DNA from: Hepsetus odoe
Lineage: Eukaryota; Chordata; Actinopteri; Characiformes; Hepsetidae
Direction: 5' to 3'
Assembly (NCBI GenBank): GCA_017165825.1
Contig: CM029379.1
Coordinates: forward strand, 17,939,028 to 18,003,027
Length of the DNA: 64,000 bases
The notes under the pieces were generated by a model that was not told the DNA's origin, did not search any database, and saw nothing but the letters and a program-made list of their open reading frames with translations. A program made the position numbers and the translations under genes. Positions 22,600-35,001 of this stretch are shown one piece after another. Each line of letters opens with the position of its first letter. Position 1 is the first letter of the stretch.

Positions 22600-22745
22600 C
22601 GTATCCTCCGTCCAGCTCCTTGCTGCTCCGTAAAGAGATCAGACCAAAAGAACCTGTCAGACACATCCCTCAAACAATGTCCACTTTCTTTCTGGACGGA
22701 GGAGCTGCGGGCTCTCTGACTCTCTGTTCATCACCACTTTTTTTT
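22600..22745 (-). pseudogene. Minus-strand exon-like segment (block gamma copy)
   Basis: Reading leftwards, an ATG at 22666 opens 22 codons plus one base (MCLTGSFGLISLRSS, then KELDGG) ending at a GTGAGTG donor (GT at 22599-22598). The beta copy (59403-59665) has the same length, frame and donor. Here the sequence further upstream on this strand is lost: at about 22740 it jumps to sequence found near 61530. The gene it belongs to is not recognised, and no partner exon was identified. Confidence 0.35.
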
Positions 22746-23247
22746 CTGAGGTTCTGAGGTAAAAGCTTTTAGTGGGCTTCATGCTGAAGGCACCAATCAG
22801 CCTGATGTTTAGACCACACTGAACACTTTACCTGAATAATACGTAGGTCACAGGCTGGAGGGTCACATCATCTTGCTTTGCTGTGACTCATTTTAATTCT
22901 CAGCTCACTGACTTTACTTGTCTGCTCTGTTGATGCTTGTTAACAGATTAAGGTGGAAAGGTTTCTGCTGTTGGCAGTAATTTGATTAGTTCAGCTACAC
23001 ATAAAATACCCAGATTATCAATAAACCATTTTGTACCAACCAGAAATTATTAAAGTATTATTAAAGCAGTGGCCTAGTGTTTAGGGACTAGTAGTTAGGC
23101 CGCAGGATTGGAAGGTCATGGGTTTGAATGCCAGACCAGTAGATTAACCTGAGGTAACATTGAACAAGGTGCCATCCCCATCTAAGCCCCGTTCATTACC
23201 CAATGAAAGACTAATCTGTCCATTCTGTTAAGTCTTTCACACCATCT
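22746..23247. other. Intergenic sequence with a decayed V-SINE
   Basis: It matches 61530-61800 and 62280-62340. A worn V-SINE head and core cover about 23065-23185. Confidence 0.5.
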
Positions 23248-25460
23248 GTAGTATTACTAACAATAGGTTTCTTAAGTTTTTTAATTATAAAAATAACAAC
23301 ATTAGGCTCCAAATGTGCCCTATTAGCCCTCAAATTAATCCACTACCAGAGCAGTGCTCACAATATTTTAGTGATTTTAATCTCATTGATGCCTCTGAGC
23401 TAATTTTGGTTATAACCAAGGCAAAGTCCACAATCTGTCGGTTAGATCCCATTCCAACCAAGCTCCTGAAGGAATCCTTAGGAGTACTATTAACACCTAT
23501 ACTTGATATCATGAATGCATCCTTGCCCTCAGGTGTTGTCCCTAATCAATTGTAGTCCCATAATCAATTTAAAACGGCAGTGATTCGACCACAGCTTAAA
23601 AAACCTAATTTGGACCCTCGCTCACCAAGTAATTATAGACCTATCTCTAATGTCCCGTTTCTCTCTTAGATTCTAGAAAAATTAGTTGCGAGACAACTGC
23701 AGTCATATCTAGACACGCATAATCTCTTAGATAAATTCCAATCAGGCTTCCGGCATGGCCATAGCACAGAAACTGCTCTAAATAGAGTGGTGAATGATAT
23801 AATGGTTTCAAGTGATGCAGGAAACACTACTGTTCTTGTTCTGTTAGATCTTAGTGCTGTGTTTGACATGGTAGATCATTACATTTAGGTAAATAGGCTT
23901 CACTCCAATGTCGGTATTAGCGGAACAGCCCTTAAATGTATCAACTCCTATCTCACAAACCGTTATTACTTCATCCAAATGGATAATTATGGCACCCCCT
24001 CACCTATGTCACTAGTTAATTATGGAGTCCCACAAGGGTCGGTGTTGGGCCCAGTGCTCTTCTCCCTCTACATGCTCCCACTAAGTACTAATATACAGAA
24101 GCATAATGTTAGTTACCACTCCTACGCTGATGACACTCAGCTATACTTATCTGTTAAATCATGTGATAAAGCATCAACCGGTACTTTAATTAGCTGCCTC
24201 AATGATATTAGGGATTGGATGAATAACAACTTCCTCTCACTAAACCCCGAAAAAAACTGAGCTGCTTGTGTTTTGTAGTAGTGATGTAGACAGGGGAAAC
24301 TTCATTTCACATATGCGGGATGCAGGGTGGAAGTTTTCAGTTAGTACTCTGGCACGTAACCTTAGTGTTATTTTTTATTCAAATCTTTCATTTAATCCCC
24401 ATGTTAATGCAGTTGTGAAGACATGCATCTTGCAACTTCGGAACATTGCCAAACTACGGCGTTTTCTGTCAATGGAAGACACGGCGAAAGTAGTACATGC
24501 ATTTGTATACAGTAGATTAGATTACTGTAATGCCCTACTTTCAGCGCATTCAGAACACAGGCGCTAGGATTGTTAGCAGGAGCAGGAAGTACGACCACAT
24601 AACTCCCATACTCTCCTCACTTCACTGGCTTCCTGTTAGGTACAGGGCTGACTTCAAGGTCCTCCTCTTAACCTACAAGGCACTTAAAGGTCTTGCCCCA
24701 ATATTACTAACCGAACTGCTTAATACCTATACACCTAATCGCCCACTTAGATCCCAGAATAAAGATCTTCTAATTGTCCCTCGCATAAATAAATGTATAG
24801 GTGCACAAGCTTTCAGTTACAGGGCCCCTAGATTATGCAATAGCTTGCCTGCTTACGTACAGGATGCCGAATCAGTCTCAGTCTTTAAATCACGGCTGAA
24901 GACTTACTTTTTTAGTTTAGCTTACCCGCACCAATCACCATAGTGCACCATTACTAATGTCGCTGGTGTTGATGTACATGCCATTGCACTGTATTGTTTC
25001 CTTTCTGTGTCTGTCACTACTGGATCCTGCTCATTACTGACCTTCCCCATTCCATTTCTTTCTCCACATGTCCGGGGGGGCCCGCTGTGGTCATCGCCTG
25101 AGTCCAATACCGAACTCTCAACTGGTCTGTGCTGTGCAGCTCCGATGGCTCACCGGTACCTGGGACTGCGCTCGACTTGCTGAGCCTGGGAAGCAGCTTA
25201 GGACTCTGTGCGGATCCTGGGATAAAACCCGAACCAACTTTGTACTGCTAGTATACCCAAGGGGGTTGGGTAGCCAGTCGACCTTGGACCCCCAGAGGTT
25301 TTTTTTTTCTCCACACATCTCCTCCGTAATTGTCTGGCTTTAACTTCTAGTCTTCAGTTTTTAGATCATGACTATAACCTATGTCTACCATCTATGTAAA
25401 ATGCTCTGTGGCAACTGTGTTGTGAAAGGTGCTATACAATAATAAATTTAATTGAATTGA
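23248..25460 (+). mobile_element. Rex1-like LINE, longest copy, with reverse transcriptase remnants
   Basis: Broken frames show the reverse transcriptase in order: DPIPTKLLKESLGVLLTPIL (23430-23500), SNYRPISNVPFLS (about 23630), YGVPQGSVLGPVLFSLYML and catalytic YADD in SYADDTQLYLS (23979-24260), and the C-terminal SLHWLPVRYRADFKVLLLTY segment (24530-24943). The 3' UTR and TTGAA tail follow. ATCT lies at both ends (23244-23247, 25461-25464). The beta block at 62340 is the empty site. Stops and frameshifts make it inactive. It is the reference copy for the shorter fragments at 11069, 16775, 17189, 29162, 41492 and 46370. CR1/L2/Rex1 group; Rex1 is the best guess. Confidence 0.85.
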
Positions 25461-25959
25461 ATCTTTACATCAATGAATTAAAGGTGGTTCAGTTCCTGGG
25501 TTCTGTGCTTTAGGTTGGGACTGTGATGATGAGGAGAAAACACTGATTCACAGGTCAGTGAAACATTTTTGTGTTTACTTTGAGATGTGTGGGAATAGGT
25601 CATGATCTTTCAGTAGTTTGTGAAATGTACTGAACATTTACTAGGTGGTGCTGTTCCTCGCTCTTTTTTTACTTTCTATGAATCACAGGGTTTCCCCTAG
25701 TAGTAGTCCCCATTTCTTCAGTGTGCCCTTCTATTACTTCCTTTATTGTCATTTTATTTGATTATCTATTACAGATAGAATTTCTCTGCCAACAAAAAAA
25801 AATGTCTGTGCTTGGTTTTAATCTCTTAATTTTAATAAAAAACAACACAATTAGCAGGTTTTTGATAAACTTGTATCTGCTTTTCCTGCTTTTTATGCAA
25901 ACTAATAGGTTTAGAAGAGATCATTTTAGAAAAAGTATCATCAAATCATAATACAGTCA
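25461..25959. other. End of the gamma block, no gene seen
   Basis: About 25464-25665 matches the sequence around the 62413-63829 LINE (62340-62412 plus 63830-63960). The rest is AT-rich and featureless. Confidence 0.5.
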
Positions 25960-26572
25960 GTAAAACATGATGATAAACTGTGCAAAACTGAACTGAAATA
26001 ATTTTTTCGCACAAATGAAAAGAGAGCCTACTGCTGATGCACAATGTTATAACCTGTCTGTGAGGAGCATCAGAAATATGACTATAAATGTGAAAAAAAA
26101 CTAATACAATATTAACAGCTTTTTGAAAGATTGACCCATCATCAATGCACAGGATGATACAGAAGTACTTAATTTTTATGTAAAAAATAACACATTCAGC
26201 CAAACGGAACCTACAGTTTGAAACACATTGTTCAAAATGAAGACGGTACAAGAATGGAGTTATGCACTGATGTATTTATATTTATGTTAAAGACAGCAGT
26301 CTTACTTCGGTCACTTGGTGGGTTTGTCAGGTGGGAGACCTGAACTCTTGGCTGTTTGGTTAAAAACAGGACTGTTACCCAGCACACTAAACCAGTCATG
26401 AATTCACTTCAGAAAATGGTTTAATAACAAATTCAGGATTATAACACTAGAAACTAACTCCAGGGGATATCACTCCTGGTGTGTTTCTGGAAGCTCATTC
26501 ACGTGATGGTCACCAACAAGCAACAGCCATAGATGTGAACTTTATAGACAAGTAGATGTGTTTGAGCACAAG

Positions 26573-26788
26573 ATGGCAGCAGAACATCTCCAGACAAGAA
26601 AGGAATATCACCAGGTTCAGGTAAGATATTCACAAACACGCCATGGTTTTATGAGGAATTAGTTCTCTTGACTGTTGATTTAATTCTGTCTCATTTGAGT
26701 AAAAACAATGTAGAAAGATGGAAGTAACGTCAGCTAATATGGTTTTCAGATCCTTCTGCTGGAAAGTCTTACACTCTGCTTCCACTAA
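26573..26788 (+). other. Candidate small spliced ORF, L1 copy (first exon MAAEHLQT...)
   Basis: ATG in a good context (AAGATGG) opens 16 codons, MAAEHLQTRKEYHQVQ, ending exactly at CAG|GTAAGA (exon 26573-26620). A possible second exon, after TTTTCAG at 26749, reads ILLLESLTLCFH and stops (26750-26788). The same pair is present in R1 and R2 with amino-acid changes but no frame break. No family is recognised. It could be the first exon of an unidentified gene, an upstream reading frame of a non-coding RNA, or chance preserved by similarity between the arms. Confidence 0.3.
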
Positions 26789-27531
26789 TTTAGAGAAGAT
26801 CTGCTTCAGCTGTGAGTGTCTGGAGCTCCACAAGGAGCCGAAATGCAGTTTGTAGTCAAAGATGTTGAGATATTTGATTTGAGAGTTTTGAGATATATTC
26901 AGTTTTTATTTCATGAGTTTGTGTTTGAAGGTATCAGTGATGTTGTTCTTCTGTGACTTTGAAGGCTGTTCTGTAGTCAGGTTTTGTGTTTAAGGCAGGT
27001 TTCAGAGACTCTTGTAAAGTATTTTCTGTTTCTCTTTAACTGCCTCCATCAACAGATACTTTCTGATAAGATCATTTACCATCTACTGCTGTTTCTCCTG
27101 AAAATCAGGGGTGAGGAACTGAGGGCAGGAGTTCAGCACATCTGACTAATTTCTCTGCTTTACCCAAAATTTAAAGCTGGTGAAATCTCCACTCCTTATA
27201 AAGCTTTAACATGTAGTTAAGATCACTTTACTGTGACTGTAGCTAAAACACAAGATCTGATCTTCGTCTTGAACAGAATCTAAGTTTATAAAAAGATGCT
27301 TAGTTGATAAATATGATTAAATATTTGACAAAACTTGTAAAAAACCCGTTGATTAATCAATGATACTGAAATGACAAGTTATGGTTTGCTGAATTTATAC
27401 CACGAGGACGTTTATCCCCTAAAATACGACTTTAAACAGAAATGTTTCTCCTCTAATCACCTCCAGTTGATGCACTATAGTGAAGATTCGGAAAACGCGA
27501 AGAGACCAGCCGATCGAGCTCGTTTACAGGT

Positions 27532-27552
27532 GCATGCTGGGAATTGTAGTCC
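27532..27552 (+). promoter_or_regulatory. ZNF143/THAP11-type (SBS) motif
   Basis: GCATGCTGGGAATTGTAGTC followed by C is a near-perfect match to the vertebrate SBS element (reverse ACTACAATTCCCAGCATGC). The positions in arms R1 (near 35580) and R2 (near 42410) keep ACAATTCCCTGCATG, a decayed form. This motif usually marks promoters; the role here is inferred. Confidence 0.5.
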
Positions 27553-28717
27553 TGGTCAACATCCTGACCATATAAACAGTAAAACAACAGCACTAAACAA
27601 TAATAACAGAAAAAATCATTAAAAGGAACTATTTAAAATAGTTTACTGCCCAGAGAAGACATTTTACTCATGGATTAAACCTCTCAGACTATTTTATTTT
27701 CTTTTTACCCTTCATGCCATTCATGTCTGACTGTTCCTTTAATACTTGAAATAACAGAAAAAAATTATAAAAAATAAACAATTTAAAACATAATTTCTCT
27801 GGGAAGTAAACTAAGTCTAATATTATACAACATACCAGTTTATATAAACTTAACTCACAATAAAAATAGTCTAAGAGGACTAATCCATGAGTATAATTTT
27901 CTTCTTAACCTTCAGACTTCAAGTCCCACTGTTCCCTTAATAATTGAAATAATACTAAAAAACAAAAATCAAAGTTAGGAGACTTTTTCCTGATTTACCC
28001 CAAAACGTTCATGTCTGGGAGAGAATTTGAGTGATACATTAAGTTAAAGCTAATATTAATGCTAAACTCTGAGAGAAAACAAATTACCTAAACATTCATC
28101 TCTTTATTAATTTGTTTGCAAATAGATTGATAGAGTCAAGGTTACCTCGGAGCAAATAAGTGATAATAGTTCTGTCACTGAGCTGCGAGTTTAGTTTGAT
28201 TTCAAAACATGAATCCACAGGTTTCACATTCAGGAATGAAATTAAATAAATGAAAACTGAACCTACAGTCTTTAACAACCTCAGACAACAGACTGGCTTC
28301 AGTGTTAAGCACCTCTTCAGCAAGACCTGAAAAACTGAGACTGGCGATAGCACTACTAATATGTAGTAAATTAGTAAAGTTTTTAAAAATTAGTTCCACT
28401 AAGTTCAATTAGCGCCATGATGTTATTTGGTGAAGTATAGAAAAGGCAAACATACACTCATTTGTTGCTTAAGTAGAAGTACTGATACTTAAACATACAA
28501 CTGCTCCAATCTTTTACTCAATTACAAATAAGGAGAACAGGCTCTGAATTGTAATCACATTATAAACAGAAAAATTAATATGTAGCTACAAGGAGTTACA
28601 ATTTAACACCTTCAATGTCTAATTCCATCTGTCATATGTAAACTGAAATGATACACCATCATCTTTTGTGTGTCGTTGTCTTATTATTTGTTTATTTTCC
28701 TTAAAACTAAATTAATG

Positions 28718-28928
28718 GGTATGTGGTGGTGGTCTAGCGGTAGGATACTTGCCTATGGACCAATGGCTCAAGAGATCCCAGGTTCGAATCCCACCTCTAG
28801 CATTACCACCACTGGGTCCCTGAGTAAGACCCGTAACCCTGAGTTGCTCCAGGGGGACTGTCCCTGTAATTAGGACATGTAAGTCGCTCTGGATAAGAGT
28901 GTCTGCTAAATGCTGTAAAAGTAATGTA
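28718..28928 (+). mobile_element. tRNA-derived SINE with L2-type tail
   Basis: GGTGGTCTAGCGGTAGGATA head, GGTTCGAATCC box B, and a GTCGCTCTGGATAAGAGTGT tail. It is absent from the matching place in arm R1 (about 34490). Confidence 0.85.
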
Positions 28929-29161
28929 TGTTCTGAAAAAGTAAGCATTTGAATCTAAAGATAATACAACTGTCGGGAGCATAATGGAAAATTAAATAAC
29001 TCTTTACTAGTATTAAGATCACTCTTCTCTACTTTGTTACTCTGAAACAAACCCCCTCTTTCATTCCTATGTGATCTGGTTTCTGGCTGAGTTAAAGCAA
29101 CTATGTGCAACAGGGATTTAGACCAGTAGAGATTTATAGGAGGTAGAAGATGGGCAAAGAA

Positions 29162-29664
29162 ATTCAATTCAATTTATTCTTATATAGCGCCTTTTACAAC
29201 ACAGTTGCCCCAAAGCACTTTACAATGGTGGTGGATGGTGGAACAGGTTACAGTGATAGATGTTAAAGCTGGATAACTACGAAGGAGAGGAACCAAAAAC
29301 TCCACTATGTGGAGAAAAAAACCTCTGAGGGTCCAAGGTCAACCGGCTACCCAACCCCCTTGGGTATACTAACAGTACAAAGTTAGTTTGGTTTTAGACT
29401 CCAGGATCAGTGAGGAGTCCCAAGTTGCTTCCAGGTACCAATGAGCTGCCAGGGTCCCTTGGCACATCAGATGCATCACACAGACCAGATGGTAGCTCGG
29501 CATTGGACTCAGGTGATGACCACAGCGGGCCCACCTGGACATGTGGGGAGAGAAATGGAATGGGGATGGTCAGTAATGAGCAGGATCCAGTAGTGACAGA
29601 CACAGAAATGAAACAAGTGCGATGGCATGTACAGCAGCACCAGCGACATTAATAATGGTGTTGC
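29162..29664 (-). mobile_element. Rex1-like LINE, 5'-truncated, minus strand
   Basis: Reversed TTGAA tail, 3' UTR and a short C-terminal coding piece. It is absent from the related sequence at 38440. Confidence 0.8.
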
Positions 29665-30220
29665 ACTATGGGTGATTGAAAGTAAATAGAAAGGTCATGC
29701 GGAATTTGCTTAGATAAAAAGAAAGGTGCAGAAGTGACACCATGCAGAAAACAAAGAGAATGGGACAGATTGAAATCAGGGCCCAACAGATGAGGATGAA
29801 CTCACTTAGAAAAAATGGTTTCTGTGTTGGGGCTCTTCCCTCCAGCATTCTCAAGATGAATTAACTAGGCAGAGGCCATTATAATAATAGTAAGCTTTCC
29901 GAAAAGGAAGTGTGAATTTTACTCTGACTTTGATTCTTATTAAAAAGAATTTCCACGACGAGGAGCTTGGCAGTAAAATGGCCAAGAAAAATAAATACTT
30001 GAGTAAACAACAATACCAAAAAACTCCTGCTAAAGCACAGGAAAGAAGTATTTATACATGACTTCTCCCTCTGATCTATTATTGGCAGGTGTATTACGTT
30101 GTTTTACAGGCCTCGTGATGCCAAGAAAATATGTTCTTGTTTTCTCTGAACTAAACCTACGTGGAGTTACTCCTAAGCTTGGCCATGTCAGATTATTCCC
30201 ACATGATCTGGTGGCCTGGA

Positions 30221-30345
30221 CTCATCCATCCATCATTATCTGCCGCTTGTCCCAAGCAGGGTGTGAGGTGCTGTGTGTCAACCCAATTTACACAGGCGAG
30301 GCAGAGGAACACACCTGAACAGATACGCCAGCCATACTTAGGGTA
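30221..30345 (-). mobile_element. 5'-truncated SINE
   Basis: CATCCATCCATC tail on this strand, TGCCGCTTGTCCCAAGCAGG and a worn body. CTGGACTCA lies on both sides; the related sequence at 38757 is uninterrupted. Confidence 0.75.
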
Positions 30346-31120
30346 GCTGGACTCAATGTCTAATTATTTTCAGTGATTTATGTAGTGATGCTTAAGAGAT
30401 TGACTGACTTCAGAAAACTAGTGTATAAGAGGTGTTCTTTCCTCTTTCCATTGCTCCTGAAATGTCAGAACTGAAAGTAGACCTTCAGACAAAGTCAGTG
30501 ATTCCTCCAGTCAAGTAGGAGCTCCATTGCAGTTACTGAGGAAGAGAGAGAGAGGGCTGCACAGATCTCAGCTCACACCACCCTCCTCACTGTAACCCTG
30601 TTTTACTGAGAGAGAGAGAGAGCAAGAGACATTGCTAATGTATTGAGAGTAAAAATGCATTAACATTAGAGTCAATGAAGAAATTCATGGTCGTCCAACA
30701 TGTTTTTCAACTAGTTAAACACCTTCCGATTGTTGTAGCTAAGCTAATCAGTCTTTAATCGGTCATTTTTCTGCCTATTGGGAAGGGTTCAAAACCTGAT
30801 CCTCCAGCCAGCGATCTTAACCAGTGATGCACTCAGGGTGCCTCAGAGCAACCTGTTTGTGTTCCAGTATACAACTACTAAGTACACCAGTCAGTCTTTA
30901 AATGAAATATGACTTTTCAATCGTGAATTGAAACTGAAGAAACAAACTTCGATGATATTGTGTGTGTGTATTATTGATATTGTGTCTGATCAACAAGTGA
31001 TGATAGTGACTGGTATTGTGTGTGTATGTATGTAGGTAGGTAGAGAGAGAGAGCAAGAGAGAACGCGATAGATAGGGTTTTCTCTACCATCAATGAAAAC
31101 ACTAGTGCAACAGAATGAAG

Positions 31121-33604
31121 TTGAATTTTATTTTTGCTGTATAAATGAACACCAAATTACTCTCACTCTGATAGTAAAAGGCTGGGCAGTTGCTATCTTT
31201 TTACCTGTGAATATATCTGAATGATTAAAGAGAGTTTTATTATTGAGCAAAGTTTCCTTATAGCAGAAAACAGCCAATCTTAGTGTGTATAGATGTGCCT
31301 CCATGTCTCCATCAAAAAGTAAATCCGAACTAAGCCATTTGACTAATTAATTTATTCAACTAATAATGATTTCCTCCCCTGTGAATATACCCAGAGGTTG
31401 GTTTTTAAGTTTTATCACTGCCTCCTCAAAACCTCTGGATGTTCATATACTATGTTTTATTATTTTTATTCATTTGAGTTACTTCTCTCACATTTTCTTC
31501 AGAGAAATACTAAATACATCATAAATGCATTCTTACAAACACCCAGCACAAGTTATTTTTAATATTAAAACAAATATCATCCATCTTACAAAAAGCTTTT
31601 TGAACAAGTTTTTAAACTCAAAATCAGCAAGCTAGTCTGGGTAACACTTCACAATGCTGGTGACAATTCCTTAACTACAGCATGCTGGGTCACAGTAATG
31701 GGGCTTTGTTTTCTGTTTACCAATCTGTGATGAATATGGGAAATGATACTTGTTTTGAAGGAGAGCTTTCTACACTGGATGTTGAGGAGCTTTTCAAGGC
31801 AATTTGTGTGTCTCCTGACTCTGAAAAATTCTGAAATCCTTCTGGTATGATTCATTCATTGACACTAAATGCTCTGTGGGGAGAGAGTATTCGCCGGTAT
31901 TCATTTAATTTTTACTGAGGCAGTGGGTGGCCTGGTAGTTGGGCGTTATCCCCTGGGATCGGGAGAACATGGACTTGAATCCAGACCAGTAGGTTGCCCT
32001 GAGGTACCTTTGAGTAAGGTAGAGTCCCCATTCACTTCTTTTCACACAGATGGATTTCAATAGCCCCTGCTGCATGGTGTGTGCATTTATTTAGGTTTCA
32101 CTGTGTGATGAGTGCTGTATTCACAATGTTGTCACTTTCACTTCATTCTGATACTAAAAGACACTCACTCACTCTCTTCTGCCCTTATTCTGGTATGCAC
32201 TTCATGGCACATGGACATAAATATGTTGTAGAATAAAAGTATCTTTCACAATGTAACTTCCTACTTTTCTAGACAACTGGGCCCAATTGGACCCACTTAC
32301 CAGTTGCAAAAGTCACATTTATTTTTAATGTATGCTTTCTGAGTATAAGACACACAAACTGCAACAAACAATCATTTCGGTGCTCAGTGTTCCCATTTTT
32401 CCTCAAAACAAGTAATTCCAGACAAATCACGTGTTTCTACCATCCAATACACACTATATTTCCAGATAATATTTTCATAGTGAATACAGAATCAATCACC
32501 AATTTTGAAACTTTCCTTGGAAACCCTGGAAATCAATTGTTTCCTACCAATACTACAGAAGAAACAAATGTGGATTCTGTTTTCATTAATGGTGACATTT
32601 ATGAGTAATGATTTCTGATGTATTGTCATGTTCAGAAAAACTTTCGCTGTGAGCACAGAGTAACCATAAATGTGAAAGACTTTTAGCGTGGAAATTTTAT
32701 TAAGAGGTTTTGCAAGGCAGCATACTTGCAAAGTGGTATATGAATGTGTGTTCAATTTGTTATGTGATTGTTGCGTTAAAGGTTTGATAAATGGCTACGT
32801 TGTAATAAATCTGCTGGTTGAACTGCCTGTAAATTTTGCAGGTTGCTTTAGAATTGATATAATATTATAGTCAGTATTGTAGCATGTGTTGAAGATCATG
32901 TAGGTGTATGTTCACTAATAAGAAAAATCAGTTATCCTTGTTCTTTAACTGAGAGTAATGTAGGAGGAGATTATCTGAAATGAGTGCCTAATAATTGTGT
33001 GTTGGGTAAGTAACATACTATAAAGGACAAAACTAGTCCTGAAATACTGCTTATAAACATGAGCTGTTTTAAAGCTTGTATACGTAATGTTTTTCAAATT
33101 TTCTTTTCATGTTTGAGACGGACAACTGGTAACTGAAGGTTTATGGTGAAAACAATGATGTATGTTAAAATCTGATTTTTAAAAAGTGTGAATATAAAAG
33201 TTTTAATTTTCAGGCTCACTCAAACAAGGTGAGTAATATAGGACCCTATCCAGTGTCTAGAGGGAGGAGTTATTAGTATTAGTAAGGGGTGGTACTGAAC
33301 CCACCATCAAGTACATAACTAGTCATTTATAGTAATGTCTTGAACAAACAAGCTTTTGCATGATGCTTAAGGCAATTCTTTGCTGCAGGTTTATTTTCTA
33401 GCTGTGCTTCACTTGTTACAGCTTGCTGCAATTGCATTAGCTATCTTTATACAGCTCATTGAACTTCCTTAATGGAAGTATATGGCTGTTTAGAACAGTT
33501 AATGGGAAAAGACCCTGAAAACCATGTGTTGAGAAAAATAGTTTAAAAGCCTGACAAAAATATTTAATTTAAAAAAAATTTTATTGCTAAAATTACATTT
33601 GAAC
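31121..33604. other. Spacer (E1) at the centre of the palindrome
   Basis: About 2.5 kb of unpaired sequence between the arms. Its right part (32720-33604) matches spacer E2 (39345-40236); the left part is unique. It holds a worn V-SINE at about 31915-32140 and an unrecognised 73-codon frame at 32387-32608 (MFPFFLKTSNSRQ... FINGDIYE). No known gene. Confidence 0.55.
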
Positions 33605-34560
33605 TTATTCTACTGCACTAGTGTTCTCATTGATGGCGGAGAAAACCCTATATATAAGTCTTTTTTCAGTTTCACCATGACTGAGAACACTTGTCATATC
33701 CCAGGGTATTTAATGTCTCATTAACTGTAGCACCCACTGATTGGTGGTAGCTTAATTAGTATGCAAATGCACATGCTGGGACTTAACTTATACAAATTCC
33801 TTCATAGACTCCATGTTAATATGTTTTTCCCTCTCAATACAATGGTAATGTCTCTCGCCCTCTCTCTCAGTAAAAATTGGGTTACAGTGAGTGTGATGGA
33901 GGTGAGCTGAGACTCAGCAGCTCCCTTTCCAGTAACTGCTATGGAGCTCGTACTGACTGGAGGACTCACTGACTTAAGTTCTTTCTCTTTCCATTATACA
34001 AATGCCAATCCTGAAGGTCTACTTTCAGTGCTAATCCATTGTCCCCTCAGTGGAGCTGTTTCATGACACAGTTTTCTGAAGTCAATCTCTTAAACATCCA
34101 TATAAATCACTGAAAGCTGTTTGGATTAGTGAGTTTAAGCTCAAGTAACTCCACTGCGGGGTTTCTAACTCTTTCGAAAAAAATCATGGTTTCCTTGGCA
34201 TCGAGAATGAAGACACAAAATTAATATTGCTTTACGATAATCAAAATAACATCGTCAGAAGGTGAGATCTATAAATACGAATGAGTCTTATCAAATTCTT
34301 GCAAGTATTTATTTTTCTACAATTTTATTTGTAGTTTCAACTACTTATATTTTTCAGAACATAGCCATTAGTTTAGTTTTAGTGAGCTTAAGGAAAATGA
34401 CCAAGTGTAACAAGACCCACGCACAAAATGAGTGCTTATCATCCATTTCAGTTTGCTAGCAGATGCGAATTAGACATTGAAAGGTGTTAAATGTAACTCA
34501 CCATAGCTAAAAGGTGCACATGTTTACAATTTGATAAATCAGAGCCTGTTCTCCTGACTT

Positions 34561-34687
34561 CCATCCATCCATCCATTATCTGCCGCTTGTCCCAAACGGG
34601 GTCGCGGGGGAGTGCTGGTGTCAACCCAGTGCACACAGAGGCGAGGACGGGGGACGCACCCTGGACAGGTCGCCAGCCCATCGCAGG
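34561..34687 (-). mobile_element. 5'-truncated SINE with clear target duplication
   Basis: CCATCCATCCATCCATTATC tail on this strand, then the same body as 8840-8967 reversed. TTCTCCTGACTT is repeated on both sides (34549-34560, 34688-34699). Confidence 0.9.
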
Positions 34688-34878
34688 TTCTCCTGACTTG
34701 TAATTGAATAAAAGACTGGATCAGTAGTACTTTTGATGCTTAAGTACACATACAGATGCTTAAATGAGAGTATGTTTGCCATTTCTAGACTTTACAAAAA
34801 CTGAAACTAAAATCTTTAACAACCTCAGACAACAGACTGGCTCCAAAATGTGTTGTTTTACTCCTCAAAATGACTACA

Positions 34879-35001
34879 ATGGAGCTCATATTGACTGGAG
34901 GACTCACAGACTCAGAGCTGAAAGTAAACCTTGAAACTGACATTTCAGGTGCACTGGAAAGTGGAAAGAACAACAATAGGATCAGAGGTGAGGAGCTATA
35001 A
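34879..35001 (+). other. Recurrent short ORF MEL-x-LTGG, R1 copy
   Basis: Forty codons from ATG: MELILTGGLTDSELKVNLET, continuing DISGALESGKNNNRIRGEEL, then stop. Homologous frames occur at 40563-40706 (+), 38835-38954 (-), 33942 (+, broken by an inversion) and 30526 (-, frameshifted). No family is recognised and no splice partners are clear. It may be an exon of a degenerate gene carried by the palindrome or a non-coding repeat that happens to stay open. Confidence 0.3.

Larger units (their letters stand above)
25960..31120. repeat. Left arm (L1) of a large palindrome
   Basis: It is the reverse complement, with indels, of 33605-36965. Anchors are 26221-26640 against 36330-36735, and 31073-31120 (GGGTTTTCTCTACCATCAAT) against 33605-33655. 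It contains later insertions at 28718-28925, 29162-29664 and 30221-30345. No known gene; short conserved frames are listed separately. Confidence 0.75.

Noticed and set aside
30540..30625. (GA)n tracts considered as a CRISPR-like array or regulatory array
   Set aside because: Simple dinucleotide repeats without spacer structure; nothing CRISPR-like exists in this eukaryotic window.
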